Below, one piece after another: positions 16,861 to 24,969 of a stretch of 64,000 nucleotides of DNA. Below the pieces are notes generated by a model. It made no database searches. It was not told where the DNA came from and saw only the letters and a program-made list of their open reading frames with translations. Source of the stretch: CALVLD01 sp964467585 (GTDB lineage Bacteria > Bacillota > Clostridia > Christensenellales > CAG-138); the NCBI GenBank assembly GCA_964467585.1, contig CAYXRF010000003.1, positions 62,001-126,000 of the forward strand, given 5' to 3'. A program made the translations under genes and the position numbers. How positions within the stretch are numbered: position 1 is the stretch's first letter; the number at the start of each line of letters is the position of its first letter.

Positions 16861-18000
16861 ATGACAAAACGATTTACAGCCACAGCATTACTGCTTTCGA
16901 TTCTGCTTTGCTGCGCGTCCGCGTTTGCCTCCTTCAAACCCTTTTCTCAGGTGGGCTCGGATGTTTCGGGCTTTTCGTCCTCATACCTTGACGGAAGCGC
17001 TGCCGACGGCTCAATTTTTGCGGAGCATCCCGTTTCTGTCGTTACCTACTGGGCAACGTGGAGCGGCGCCTGCCAAAGCGAAATGCCCTTCTATCAGCAG
17101 CTGTACGAAACGGGCGATGAGATTGGCGTATTCGGACTTTTGCATGAGGACGGCACAAGCACCGTATCCTCCGCGTTGGCTCTGCTTAACGCAAACGGCT
17201 GCGGCTATCCCGTTTTTGTAACCGACAGCGTATGGACGGGAATAACGAGTCAATCATCATACATCCCTCAAACCTTTTTCGTTGATGAAAACGGCGTGAT
17301 TGTTGAAGCGCGCACAGGTGTTTTCACGTCCTATCAGCAGCTTGCGGAAAGAGTCTCCTACTGGATTTCGGTTCTTGCACCCGAAACATACACCGTCACA
17401 TTTGTTGACGGCATTGACGGCAGCATTATCCGCACGGTGACGGACGTCCCCTATGGCGCAAGCGTTGAAGCGCCTATTCCTCCCGCTCATGCGGGATATA
17501 CCTTTGCCACCTGGTCAACCAACGAATACACATATGTGACGTGCAGCCTTGAGGTAACGGCACGATATGTGCGTAACCAGTTTCGGGTCAGATTTTTGTG
17601 CCCGCTTGACAACAATGCCGTGCTTTCCACTCAATATGTCTATTACGGAGACGCCGCCACTGCTCCCGTTCCCCACACGCACGCGGGATACACATTTGTG
17701 GGATGGAGCGTTTCCTTCAGCTATATTACCTCTGAGCTTGACGTATATGCCGTGTATGAGGCGGACGCCCATGCGGACGGGGACGTTAATTGCGACGGAG
17801 CGGTCAACTCCGCCGACGCGCTGCTTGCGCTTCGCATTTCGCTGGGGCTTGAGCAGCCCACAAGCGCAAATATTACCCATGGCGATATCAACGGCAGCGG
17901 CTCCATAGATTCCGCGGACGCGCTTTCAATACTGCGGACTTCGCTGGGGCTTTCGGTCGTTACGGTTTTATTAACAGATGGAGGTTTAACAGAAGTATGA
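16861..18000 (+). CDS. Dockerin-bearing thioredoxin-like protein with degenerate active site
   Basis: A 379-residue paralogue of the preceding gene: signal peptide (1-23), TlpA-like domain, two Listeria-Bacteroides-type repeats (about 177-237 and 241-299) and a C-terminal type I dockerin. The active site reads WATWSGAC (68-71), so the first, attacking cysteine is serine; the extra cysteine pair of its paralogues is also lost. The dockerin loops are DVNCDGAVNSAD and DINGSGSIDSAD, the second with Ser in place of a calcium-binding Asp. It cannot perform normal dithiol exchange and may instead bind substrates, form a mixed disulfide through Cys71, or be structural. GGAGG precedes the ATG; the stop overlaps the next start as ATGA. 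Confidence 0.86.
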   Translation: MTKRFTATALLLSILLCCASAFASFKPFSQVGSDVSGFSSSYLDGSAADGSIFAEHPVSVVTYWATWSGACQSEMPFYQQLYETGDEIGVFGLLHEDGTSTVSSALALLNANGCGYPVFVTDSVWTGITSQSSYIPQTFFVDENGVIVEARTGVFTSYQQLAERVSYWISVLAPETYTVTFVDGIDGSIIRTVTDVPYGASVEAPIPPAHAGYTFATWSTNEYTYVTCSLEVTARYVRNQFRVRFLCPLDNNAVLSTQYVYYGDAATAPVPHTHAGYTFVGWSVSFSYITSELDVYAVYEADAHADGDVNCDGAVNSADALLALRISLGLEQPTSANITHGDINGSGSIDSADALSILRTSLGLSVVTVLLTDGGLTEV

Positions 18001-18740
18001 CACGCTTTATAAAGATTGCTGCATTTGCGATTTGCGCCTGTGTGCTTGCATCCGCTTTTTCGGGATGCTATCCACTGCGAATCGCCTCAAATCCCAATCC
18101 TGCGCCGATAGTCAGTAATGAAACGGAAATTCCCACAGACGAGCCTGTCGTATCGCCCACGATAATTGAGGCGACAGAGTCTCCCGCTCCCTCCTCGGAG
18201 GCAACGCTTGCGCCCGACACTTCCCCCACGCCAACGCCCATGCCCACGCCAACGCCCAAGCCCACGGCAGTGCCAACGCCAACGCCCGTTCCCACGCCAA
18301 CGCCCAATACATCCGATTTTGCGGATTTTGAAACCTCGTCGATAAACGGCTATGGCAAGCTTTCAAATTCATCGTTTGCAAACTCTCAGCTCACAATGAT
18401 AAACTTCTGGGCGACATGGTGCAGTCCGTGCATTGAGGAGCTGCCGTACATTCAGCAGCTTACCTCCACATATGCGGGCAGGGTGCAGATAGTCACCTGC
18501 CTTTACGACTCCTCAACCGAGGGTGCGGTGGATGCTGCGCTTTCGATAATGGCAAGCATAGGGTTTTCCGCTCCTGTTTATCGCTGCAACAGCTCGGTGC
18601 GAAACGCGTTTGTCAACCCATACGGCATAACTGCGCTTCCCGCAACATTTTTTATTGACAGTAACGGCAATCTTGTAAAGATTGTCAGCGGCAGCCACGA
18701 TTATTCACAATGGTGTTCCGTGATTAACGGTATGCTGTAA
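17997..18740 (+). CDS. TlpA-like thioredoxin lipoprotein
   Basis: A 247-residue lipoprotein. The signal peptide ends in a lipobox-like FSGC with Cys24 as the lipidation site, followed by a long Pro/Thr-rich linker (about 60-104, PTPTPMPTPTP type) and a TlpA/ResA thioredoxin domain with WATWCSPC (active cysteines 142 and 145) and a cis-Pro LPAT loop. The linker would place the active site away from the membrane face. It overlaps the preceding gene by ATGA. In other Clostridia a TlpA-type gene next to a CXXC peptide and a 4Fe-4S membrane protein forms a recurrent set, so this member is the probable conserved core thioredoxin. Confidence 0.88.
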   Translation: MTRFIKIAAFAICACVLASAFSGCYPLRIASNPNPAPIVSNETEIPTDEPVVSPTIIEATESPAPSSEATLAPDTSPTPTPMPTPTPKPTAVPTPTPVPTPTPNTSDFADFETSSINGYGKLSNSSFANSQLTMINFWATWCSPCIEELPYIQQLTSTYAGRVQIVTCLYDSSTEGAVDAALSIMASIGFSAPVYRCNSSVRNAFVNPYGITALPATFFIDSNGNLVKIVSGSHDYSQWCSVINGML

Positions 18741-18754
18741 AGGAGGGTGCTCTC

Positions 18755-18907
18755 ATGTTGTTTTCAAAGGTAAAACGCTATATAGTGCCGATTGGTCTGC
18801 TTGTGATTGCGGTTGGCTTTGTTGTTTACGGCATATTTGACGACGAAGTCAACCTTGTGCTGCATAAGGCGGCGGCAATCTGTATGGAATGCATCGGCTT
18901 GGGTTAA
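18755..18907 (+). CDS. CD1871A-type CXXC membrane peptide
   Basis: A 50-residue protein starting at ATG 18755, with AGGAGG 7-8 nt upstream. It has one transmembrane helix (about residues 10-26), a charged stretch (FDDEVN) and the C-terminal ending ICMECIGLG. The CxxCIG(L/I)G ending matches what I know as the CD1871A family of CXXC motif-containing proteins, which are found beside TlpA-like and 4Fe-4S membrane proteins in Clostridia. The CXXC near the end could pass electrons between the iron-sulfur membrane protein and the thioredoxins. It lies 14 bp from each neighbour, so it is firmly part of the operon. Confidence 0.85.
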   Translation: MLFSKVKRYIVPIGLLVIAVGFVVYGIFDDEVNLVLHKAAAICMECIGLG

Positions 18908-18921
18908 GGGGGTAAATCTGC

Positions 18922-20427
18922 ATGACAAGTATTACATTGTTAGCCGCTTCATCCGTAAGCCCATTTGAGGCTTTGATGATTTATCTCAAGTCCTTTACGC
19001 TTTGGCTATTTGGGCTTGAATCCTCTCAGCTTGCAGACCCAACGGTAAAGCTTGGCATATATGCCACATTTGCGGTGGTGTTTGCCGTGCTTTGGCTGCT
19101 TAACGCGCTTGCGCTCTTTCGGATATTCAAGCGTCAGGGCATTGCCGGATGGAAGGGCTTTGTGCCTGTTTACAATCAGATTGTGCTTTACAAGCTTTTG
19201 TTCGGCTCCGCATGGTATGTGCTGATTGCGCTTGTGCCGATTGCCAACATAGTGATTTTTGTTATTGCAATGGTTCGCCTTGCCAAGCTGTTCGGCAAGC
19301 GGGGCGGCTTTGCGATACCTCTTATTGTTGTTAACCCCATTGCCATGCTGATGCTTGCATACAGCGAACAGGGCAAAAAGGTTTGGGAGCGCGGCAGGCT
19401 GCTTATTCAAGGCTCGTTCTTTGTGCTGACAAACAGCTTTATGACAGGCTGGTTCAAGGGGACGATATACACAGGCAAGCTGAAATATATCTGCGTCCCC
19501 GGCATGAACTGCTATTCCTGCCCCGGCGCGTGGGGCGCCTGCCCGATAGGCTCGCTTCAGGCGGTTCTGAACGGCTTTGACACCAAAAAATCATGGTATG
19601 ACGCATCCACAATGACGTATGTCAAGGCGCCGCTTTACTGGTTTGCCTTCTATGTGGTGGGTCTTATAATGATAATCGGTGCGCTGATAGGCAGGCTCGT
19701 TTGCGGGCTGCTCTGTCCGTTTGGATGGGTGCAGGATCTGCTTCATAAGATTCCCACTCCAAAGCTTAAGCTTCCCCGCGATGAACGCGTGATTGTCCGT
19801 CAGAAGAATCCCAAGCTTATTCGCGGGCTGCTTGTTGCGGATAAATACGCACGCTATCTCAAGTATGGCTTCCTTGCGGTGATGGTAATTTTTCTGCCGC
19901 TGGTCGTCAAGGCGGATCCCTGGTTCTGCAAGTATGTATGCCCGTCAGGCATGCTGCTTGGCGGCATACCGCTTATGTCACTTAATCAAAATCTTGCTTC
20001 CGCCGCAGGTAATCTCACATTGATGAAGCTCATAATACTTGGCGTGATGGTTATAGGCTCGATATTCCTGTTCCGTCCGTTCTGCAAGTATATATGTCCG
20101 CTTGGCGCACTGTACTCGTTCTTCAATCCGTTTTCGCTGTATCGTTACGGCATTGACGACTCAAAATGCAACCGCTCAAAGGGCTGCGCCGCCTGTGCCA
20201 ATTCCTGCAAGATGGGCGTTGATATTGTGAAGAACCCCAACAGTCTTGAGTGCATCCGCTGCGGCGACTGCAAAGCAAGCTGTCCCGCGCACGCCATACA
20301 CAGCGGCTTCCGCTTCAAAACCGAGGACGGTGCGGTTATTCGCACCGGTCGGCGCCGCAAGGAGCAGTTTGCCGACTGCGGCGGCAATGACGGCACGTCT
20401 GAGGAGGACGTTGATATCACCGCGTGA
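18922..20427 (+). CDS. Multi-cluster 4Fe-4S membrane protein (NapH/YccM-like)
   Basis: A 501-residue polytopic membrane protein. Residues 1-150 contain several helices around KRQGIAGWKGFVPVYNQ, resembling a DUF5684-type domain. The NapH/CcoG-like part follows with cysteine motifs CYSC..GACP, CGLLCPFGW, CKYVCPSGM and CKYICPLGA at membrane borders, then a ferredoxin-like segment (about 410-460) with two clusters: CNRSKGCAACANSC and CIRCGDCKASCP. Family members pass electrons across or along the membrane. Placed right after the CXXC peptide, it is the obvious electron source for the extracytoplasmic thioredoxins. The cytoplasmic donor is unknown. The start is preceded by a G-rich site. Confidence 0.88.
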   Translation: MTSITLLAASSVSPFEALMIYLKSFTLWLFGLESSQLADPTVKLGIYATFAVVFAVLWLLNALALFRIFKRQGIAGWKGFVPVYNQIVLYKLLFGSAWYVLIALVPIANIVIFVIAMVRLAKLFGKRGGFAIPLIVVNPIAMLMLAYSEQGKKVWERGRLLIQGSFFVLTNSFMTGWFKGTIYTGKLKYICVPGMNCYSCPGAWGACPIGSLQAVLNGFDTKKSWYDASTMTYVKAPLYWFAFYVVGLIMIIGALIGRLVCGLLCPFGWVQDLLHKIPTPKLKLPRDERVIVRQKNPKLIRGLLVADKYARYLKYGFLAVMVIFLPLVVKADPWFCKYVCPSGMLLGGIPLMSLNQNLASAAGNLTLMKLIILGVMVIGSIFLFRPFCKYICPLGALYSFFNPFSLYRYGIDDSKCNRSKGCAACANSCKMGVDIVKNPNSLECIRCGDCKASCPAHAIHSGFRFKTEDGAVIRTGRRRKEQFADCGGNDGTSEEDVDITA

Positions 20428-20483
20428 CGCTTTGACGTTTCGCTTGATATAGCATCAGAAATAATATGGAGGATAAAATAAGC

Positions 20484-21581
20484 ATGAAACGTAAACTTTT
20501 TGCCCTTGTCGCGGCAGTGTGCCTGCTTGCCATGACCGTTCCCGCCCTTGCCTTTACGGGCGCGGGCACAGACCCGGGACTTCCCGCGATAGACACAATT
20601 GACAACTCTCCCTTTACAATCAATGTTAAGCGCGTTGAAAACGACCCTGTCATCACCGAAAATCAATGGGGTGAGGAAATCTACGCATGGACGGATATGG
20701 CGAACGCTTCCGCCGTATCGGTTGGCGACGTTGTAACGCTTGCGTGTGAGCTTGCCGTTCCCGCCACGCTTGACGGCTATACGGCAGAGCAGCTTGAGGC
20801 AATTGAGGTGTTGTTCACCGCCAACGGTCTTGAGGGTGTTGAGCTTGTTCGCGCAACGGGCTGTGAAGCAAACTTTGAGTGCGACTTTGAAGCGGGCTAT
20901 TGCTACCCCCTGCCCGGCTACGGCAATGCCGCCGTCAGAGGAAACACGCTTACGGTTGACGCTAACCTTGACAGCAATGTGCAGGTTATAATCCGCGGCA
21001 CGGCGACGCAGACATACTTCAACGTGGATGTTCAATGCACCATCGGTCAGTATGAAGTCCCCGCTTTCTTCTCCTGCGGAACTCTTGAAAAGCACGTTGC
21101 CGATAACGGCGCTGTGGTGTACGACGTTCACTTCAAGGACACGTTTAACGTTCAGCTTGTGGGAATGAAATTTTTTGCTGTTGACGGAGCGGCTCAGGGC
21201 TTTTATGTGTGCCGCAACAACCATGATTATGTTCGCAGCGTTACCCCAACGGGCGTTTCCTATACCGAGGTTGTGGACGGCGTTGAAACGGGCGACCCCA
21301 TCACAAGCGGCACTGTGTTCAACAGTCTTGAAACTTCGTATAACACATATATGAGCTTCTTCCGCTTTACGGACGATGATATTAATGACGTTATGACAGA
21401 CGGTGTTTTCCTGCGCGACTGTGAGGCGGCGCGTTACAGCACCGCGTTTGCAATTGGCGTTGAGGGTGAGGAGCCTGCTCCCAATCCCCCTGTTACGGGC
21501 ATGATAAGCTTTGCCGCCATTGGCTTTGCCGCTGTTATTGGCGGTCTCGGCGCGATTGCTTTGCGCAAAAGGTCGATGTAA
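20484..21581 (+). CDS. Cysteine-rich surface protein with sortase-like tail
   Basis: A 365-residue exported protein. The signal peptide (1-23, ending PALA) is followed by about 300 residues of unrecognised, probably beta-rich sequence with eight cysteines, including GCEANFEC and GYCYP. The C-terminus has NPPVTG, a hydrophobic helix and RKRSM, which is the layout of a cell-wall sorting signal with PPVTG in place of LPxTG. The ATG at 20484 is used because the ATG at 20466 is part of the GGAGG site. Being last in the redox operon with many cysteines, it may be a client of the thioredoxins or a redox-regulated surface protein. Confidence 0.7.
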   Translation: MKRKLFALVAAVCLLAMTVPALAFTGAGTDPGLPAIDTIDNSPFTINVKRVENDPVITENQWGEEIYAWTDMANASAVSVGDVVTLACELAVPATLDGYTAEQLEAIEVLFTANGLEGVELVRATGCEANFECDFEAGYCYPLPGYGNAAVRGNTLTVDANLDSNVQVIIRGTATQTYFNVDVQCTIGQYEVPAFFSCGTLEKHVADNGAVVYDVHFKDTFNVQLVGMKFFAVDGAAQGFYVCRNNHDYVRSVTPTGVSYTEVVDGVETGDPITSGTVFNSLETSYNTYMSFFRFTDDDINDVMTDGVFLRDCEAARYSTAFAIGVEGEEPAPNPPVTGMISFAAIGFAAVIGGLGAIALRKRSM

Positions 21582-21614
21582 AACAGCGTTGAAACCTGAT
21601 TAAAGCTCAAAAAT

Positions 21615-21650
21615 AATGCCGTCGGTGGAGTATTTCCCCCCGACGGCATT
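21615..21650. terminator. Bidirectional terminator ending the redox operon
   Basis: An 11-bp perfect stem (21615-21625 with 21640-21650) lies between convergent genes. T-rich sequence follows on both strands (TGTTATT on plus, TTTTT on minus), so it can end both transcripts. Confidence 0.85.
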
Positions 21651-21667
21651 TGTTATTGCCTCAAGCC

Positions 21668-22267
21668 TCAGCGATACTCAGCACGCTTGCCCCCGATAAA
21701 CTTTGGACGCACACGCGCCATGTTGACCACCGCATCGCCTATCGCCGTGTTTTCCGCATGAACGGGAACAACGACAGGATGCATATGCATACCTATGAAC
21801 ACGCCGCCGATATCCATGCCCGCACGCGATTGCGCCTGAATGCTTTCAACAACAACAGGGTCTTCAAAACGCCTCATTGCCTCAACACTCCACGCTCCCC
21901 CCGCGTGAAGGGCGGGAATAACGCTGACCTCCTCAAAGCCATATTTCTCCATACAGGCGCGCTCAACCACCACGGCACGGTTAAGATGCTCGCAGCATTG
22001 GCACGCAAGGAAAAGCCCCGCAGAAGTGCAGACGGGCAGAATTGCATCCATTATTGCCGTTGCGACGTCCGATGTGGAATGGGTACCCATGTGATAGCCC
22101 ATAACCTTGCTTGTGCTGCATCCGACTATCACAATCTGCCCCGCCGAAAGCGGCGGAATGTTGTGCGACGACGCCATCGCGTACTCCTTGGGAGCTTCGC
22201 CATAGTGCATAAGCTCTGCAATACAAGCGGCCGCCTGCGCACGAATGCTGTCAATTGAAAAATCCAC
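21668..22267 (-). CDS. DUF436 / TIGR01440 family protein
   Basis: A 199-residue cytoplasmic protein of the TIGR01440 (DUF436, YwlG) family, widespread in Firmicutes and without an assigned function. Family marks seen are VGCSTSKVMGYHMGTHS, CEHLNRA and HAGGAWS. The GTG at 22267 is preferred to the GTG at 22276 because GGAGG (22276-22280 on the minus strand) would overlap the latter. The conserved Cys and His residues hint at metal or cofactor binding, but this is not proven. Confidence 0.88.
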   Translation of the reverse strand: MDFSIDSIRAQAAACIAELMHYGEAPKEYAMASSHNIPPLSAGQIVIVGCSTSKVMGYHMGTHSTSDVATAIMDAILPVCTSAGLFLACQCCEHLNRAVVVERACMEKYGFEEVSVIPALHAGGAWSVEAMRRFEDPVVVESIQAQSRAGMDIGGVFIGMHMHPVVVPVHAENTAIGDAVVNMARVRPKFIGGKRAEYR

Positions 22268-22337
22268 TTGAATCACCTCCGTAACAATTGTATTATAGTA
22301 TTATCGTCAAAGAAATACAAGGGGATGAGTTTTTGCC

Positions 22338-23291
22338 ATGAAGATACTTGTTACATTGCCCGTTGACGCGGGATATAAAGCCACGATTGAAAGCGCCTGC
22401 TCGACGGGTGAGTTTTTTTACACTCAAGCTCCCACGGCGGAAGATGTGCGGTACGCGGAAGTTATAATAGGCGTTGTGCCTAAGGAGCTGCTGAAGCATT
22501 GTGAGCGGCTCAAGCTGCTCCAGCTTTCAATGGCGGGCGCGGACAGCTATGTGTCAAGCGTGCCAAAGGGCGCACAGCTTGCCTGCACAAGCGGTGCATT
22601 TGGGCTTGCAATAGCGGAGCATATGCTTGCGGTGCTGCTTTCGCTTATCAAAAATCTTTATCTTTACAGGGATAATCAAAGCCATTCGGTTTGGCGCGAC
22701 GAGGGGAGCGTTACATCGATTGAGGGCGCGACCGTGCTGACGATAGGCGTTGGCGATATTGGCGGAGAGTTTGCCCGCCGCTGCAAGCTGCTTGGCGCTT
22801 ACACGATAGGCGTCCGCCGCACCGTGCGTGAAAAGCCCGATTACATCGATGAAATGTACACGCTTGCGGATATTGACGCTTTGCTGCCGCGTGCGGATGT
22901 TGTTGCGCTTGCGCTGCCCTCCGGCAGTCAAACCAACGGGCTTATGGATGCAAAAAGAATTTCACTTATGAAGCATGGCGCGGTGCTGATTAACGTAGGA
23001 CGAGGCGCAGCCGTTGACGGATACGCGCTTGCCGACGCCGCAAACGAGGGCAAGGTTCGCGCCGCACTTGACGTGACAGACCCTGAGCCTCTGCCCGTGG
23101 GACATCCCCTCTGGACGGCAAAGGGTGTAATAATTACGCCTCACGTTTCGGGCTTTTTCCATCTGAGGCACACTCACACACGAATTGTTGAAATATGTGC
23201 GGAAAATCTGCGCCGCATTTGTGCCAACGAGCCTGTTTTGAATCTTGTGGACGTCAATACAGGCTATCGGCAGAGCGCCGATCGAGTTTAA
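22338..23291 (+). CDS. D-isomer specific 2-hydroxyacid dehydrogenase
   Basis: A 317-residue NAD(P)-dependent oxidoreductase interconverting a 2-hydroxyacid and a 2-ketoacid. The Rossmann motif GVGDIGG lies near residue 137; the catalytic triad is visible as Arg in NVGRG, Glu in DVTDPEPLP and His in TPHVSG. The sequence resembles the glyoxylate/hydroxypyruvate and phosphoglycerate dehydrogenase-like group, but the substrate cannot be assigned. It stands alone, divergent from the DUF436 gene, with a weak GGGG site about 14 nt before the ATG. Confidence 0.9.
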   Translation: MKILVTLPVDAGYKATIESACSTGEFFYTQAPTAEDVRYAEVIIGVVPKELLKHCERLKLLQLSMAGADSYVSSVPKGAQLACTSGAFGLAIAEHMLAVLLSLIKNLYLYRDNQSHSVWRDEGSVTSIEGATVLTIGVGDIGGEFARRCKLLGAYTIGVRRTVREKPDYIDEMYTLADIDALLPRADVVALALPSGSQTNGLMDAKRISLMKHGAVLINVGRGAAVDGYALADAANEGKVRAALDVTDPEPLPVGHPLWTAKGVIITPHVSGFFHLRHTHTRIVEICAENLRRICANEPVLNLVDVNTGYRQSADRV

Positions 23292-23371
23292 GCAAAGCCC
23301 AAATCAGCCTGCGCACATTTTTAATTTATGTGGCGGGCTGTTTGCTTTTGCCATGTTTTGTTGTGCGCGGC

Positions 23372-23716
23372 TTACCTTATGCCTATCGGGCTTTCGGTAA
23401 GCGCACGGCAAAGCTTGAGTATGCGTTTTTTGAGATTCTTTTTTGGAATGCAGTCAACAAAGCCTTCAAGCTCCATCTCGTCCATTGTTGCGCCGCCAAG
23501 CCCCGCGCAGACCCAGCCCTGAATAGTTATCACATCGGGCGAAAACACAACGGAAGCAAACTGCATCGCTGTAGCAAGACCGACCCCCAGTCGGAAGCAT
23601 TTGCCCCCATTGTAGTCAACAAGCTTAAAGCCCTCATTTTCCATAAACGAGGTGACAATGCCGTTTGCGTACCCCGCATCGCCGTTATATTTCACATAAA
23701 AAACCGATCTTGCCAT
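23372..23716 (-). CDS. Hypothetical 114-residue protein
   Basis: Not recognised. The ATG at 23716 follows GGGGG at 5-nt spacing and is better supported than the upstream ATG at 23749. The protein is soluble-looking, with Gly-rich hydrophobic stretches (GVGLATAMQFASVVFSP, GWVCAGLGGATMDEMELEGF) and a basic C-terminal helix (KKNLKKRILKLCRAL). No signal peptide or clear motif is present. It lies in the opposite orientation between the dehydrogenase and ychF, and its codon use looks like that of its neighbours. Confidence 0.6.
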   Translation of the reverse strand: MARSVFYVKYNGDAGYANGIVTSFMENEGFKLVDYNGGKCFRLGVGLATAMQFASVVFSPDVITIQGWVCAGLGGATMDEMELEGFVDCIPKKNLKKRILKLCRALTESPIGIR

Positions 23717-23880
23717 TGCGTCCCCCTTTTTTGGTGCCTTGGATGGCACAAGTATACCATGCGGATCGTTATGTTTCCGGCACTAATTCAAAAAGCTATT
23801 GCAAACAAGACCATATCGGTATAAAATGTTTTTATCAGTAATCACGGGCGAACGCTCGTTTGAAGTGGAGAATCACCATT

Positions 23881-24969
23881 ATGAAGCTTGGCGTTATCGG
23901 TTTGCCAAATGTTGGCAAAAGCACACTTTTCAACGCTATCACGCACGCGGGCGCGCAGGCGGCAAACTATCCGTTCTGCACGATCGAGCCGAATGTCGGC
24001 GTTGTCGCCGTTCCGGATGAACGTCTGGACGTGCTTGCAAATATGTACAACCCTCAAAAATACACGCCCGCCGTTATCGAATTTGTGGATATTGCGGGGC
24101 TTGTGCGCGGCGCGTATCGCGGCGAGGGCTTGGGCAACAAGTTTCTTTCCCATATTCGTGAGGTTGACGCCGTGGCGCACGTTGTGCGCTGCTTTGAGGA
24201 CGACAACATTATCCATGTGGACGGCTCGGTTGACCCTCTGCGCGACATGGAAACAATTAATATTGAGCTTATATTCGCCGACCTTGACACGGTGGAGCGC
24301 AGGCTTGACCGTGCGCGCAAAACTGCCAAAAGCGGTGAGAAAAAAACGCTTGGAGAGATCGCTCTGCTTGAGCGTATTCAGGCACGCTTGGAGTCTCAGC
24401 TTCCCGTTCGCGGCATGGATATGACGGATGACGAAGCGGAGACTGTCCGCCAGATGTTTCTTTTAACGACAAAGCCCGTGATATATGTTGCAAATATTGC
24501 GGAGGATCAGATTGGCAGTGAGCCGGCTTGCGTTGCCGCGCTTAAAGCGCAGGCGGCAAAGGAGGGCGCGGAGGCAATCGTTATTTCCGCAAAGGTTGAG
24601 GAGGAGCTTGCCTCCTGCGACCCGGACGAAAAAGCGATGTTTATCGAGGAGCTTGGCATTGGCGAAAGCGGTCTGGATAAGCTTGTAAAGGCGGGCTATC
24701 GCCTGCTTGGGCTTATCAGCTTTCTCACAGCAGGTCCAAAGGAGGTTCGCGCTTGGACAATTGAGCGCGGCACAAAGGCGCCTCAGGCGGCGGGCAAAAT
24801 ACACACCGATTTTGAGCGCGGATTTATTCGCGCAGAGGTCGTTGCATACGATGCGCTGATTGAAAACGGCACTATGCAAAGCTGTCGTGAAAAGGGGCTT
24901 ATACGCTCCGAAGGCAAGGACTATGTGATGCAGGACGGCGACGTTGTTGTTTTTCGCTTCAATGTATAA
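23881..24969 (+). CDS. ychF: Redox-related GTPase/ATPase YchF (OLA1 family)
   Basis: A 363-residue Obg-related P-loop protein that in its family prefers ATP and binds ribosomes. The G1 motif GLPNVGKST, the switch region NYPFCTIEPN and the G3 motif DIAGLVRGA with GEGLGN are present, followed by a coiled-coil insertion (about 120-200) and a C-terminal TGS domain. GGAG precedes the ATG at 10-nt spacing. A possible promoter has TATAAA at 23820-23825. It overlaps the next gene by 8 bp. Confidence 0.96.
   Translation: MKLGVIGLPNVGKSTLFNAITHAGAQAANYPFCTIEPNVGVVAVPDERLDVLANMYNPQKYTPAVIEFVDIAGLVRGAYRGEGLGNKFLSHIREVDAVAHVVRCFEDDNIIHVDGSVDPLRDMETINIELIFADLDTVERRLDRARKTAKSGEKKTLGEIALLERIQARLESQLPVRGMDMTDDEAETVRQMFLLTTKPVIYVANIAEDQIGSEPACVAALKAQAAKEGAEAIVISAKVEEELASCDPDEKAMFIEELGIGESGLDKLVKAGYRLLGLISFLTAGPKEVRAWTIERGTKAPQAAGKIHTDFERGFIRAEVVAYDALIENGTMQSCREKGLIRSEGKDYVMQDGDVVVFRFNV

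Noticed and set aside
20145..21224. A 359-codon open frame antisense to the 4Fe-4S and surface-protein genes
   Set aside because: It crosses two well-supported genes, lacks a ribosome binding site and has no domain.
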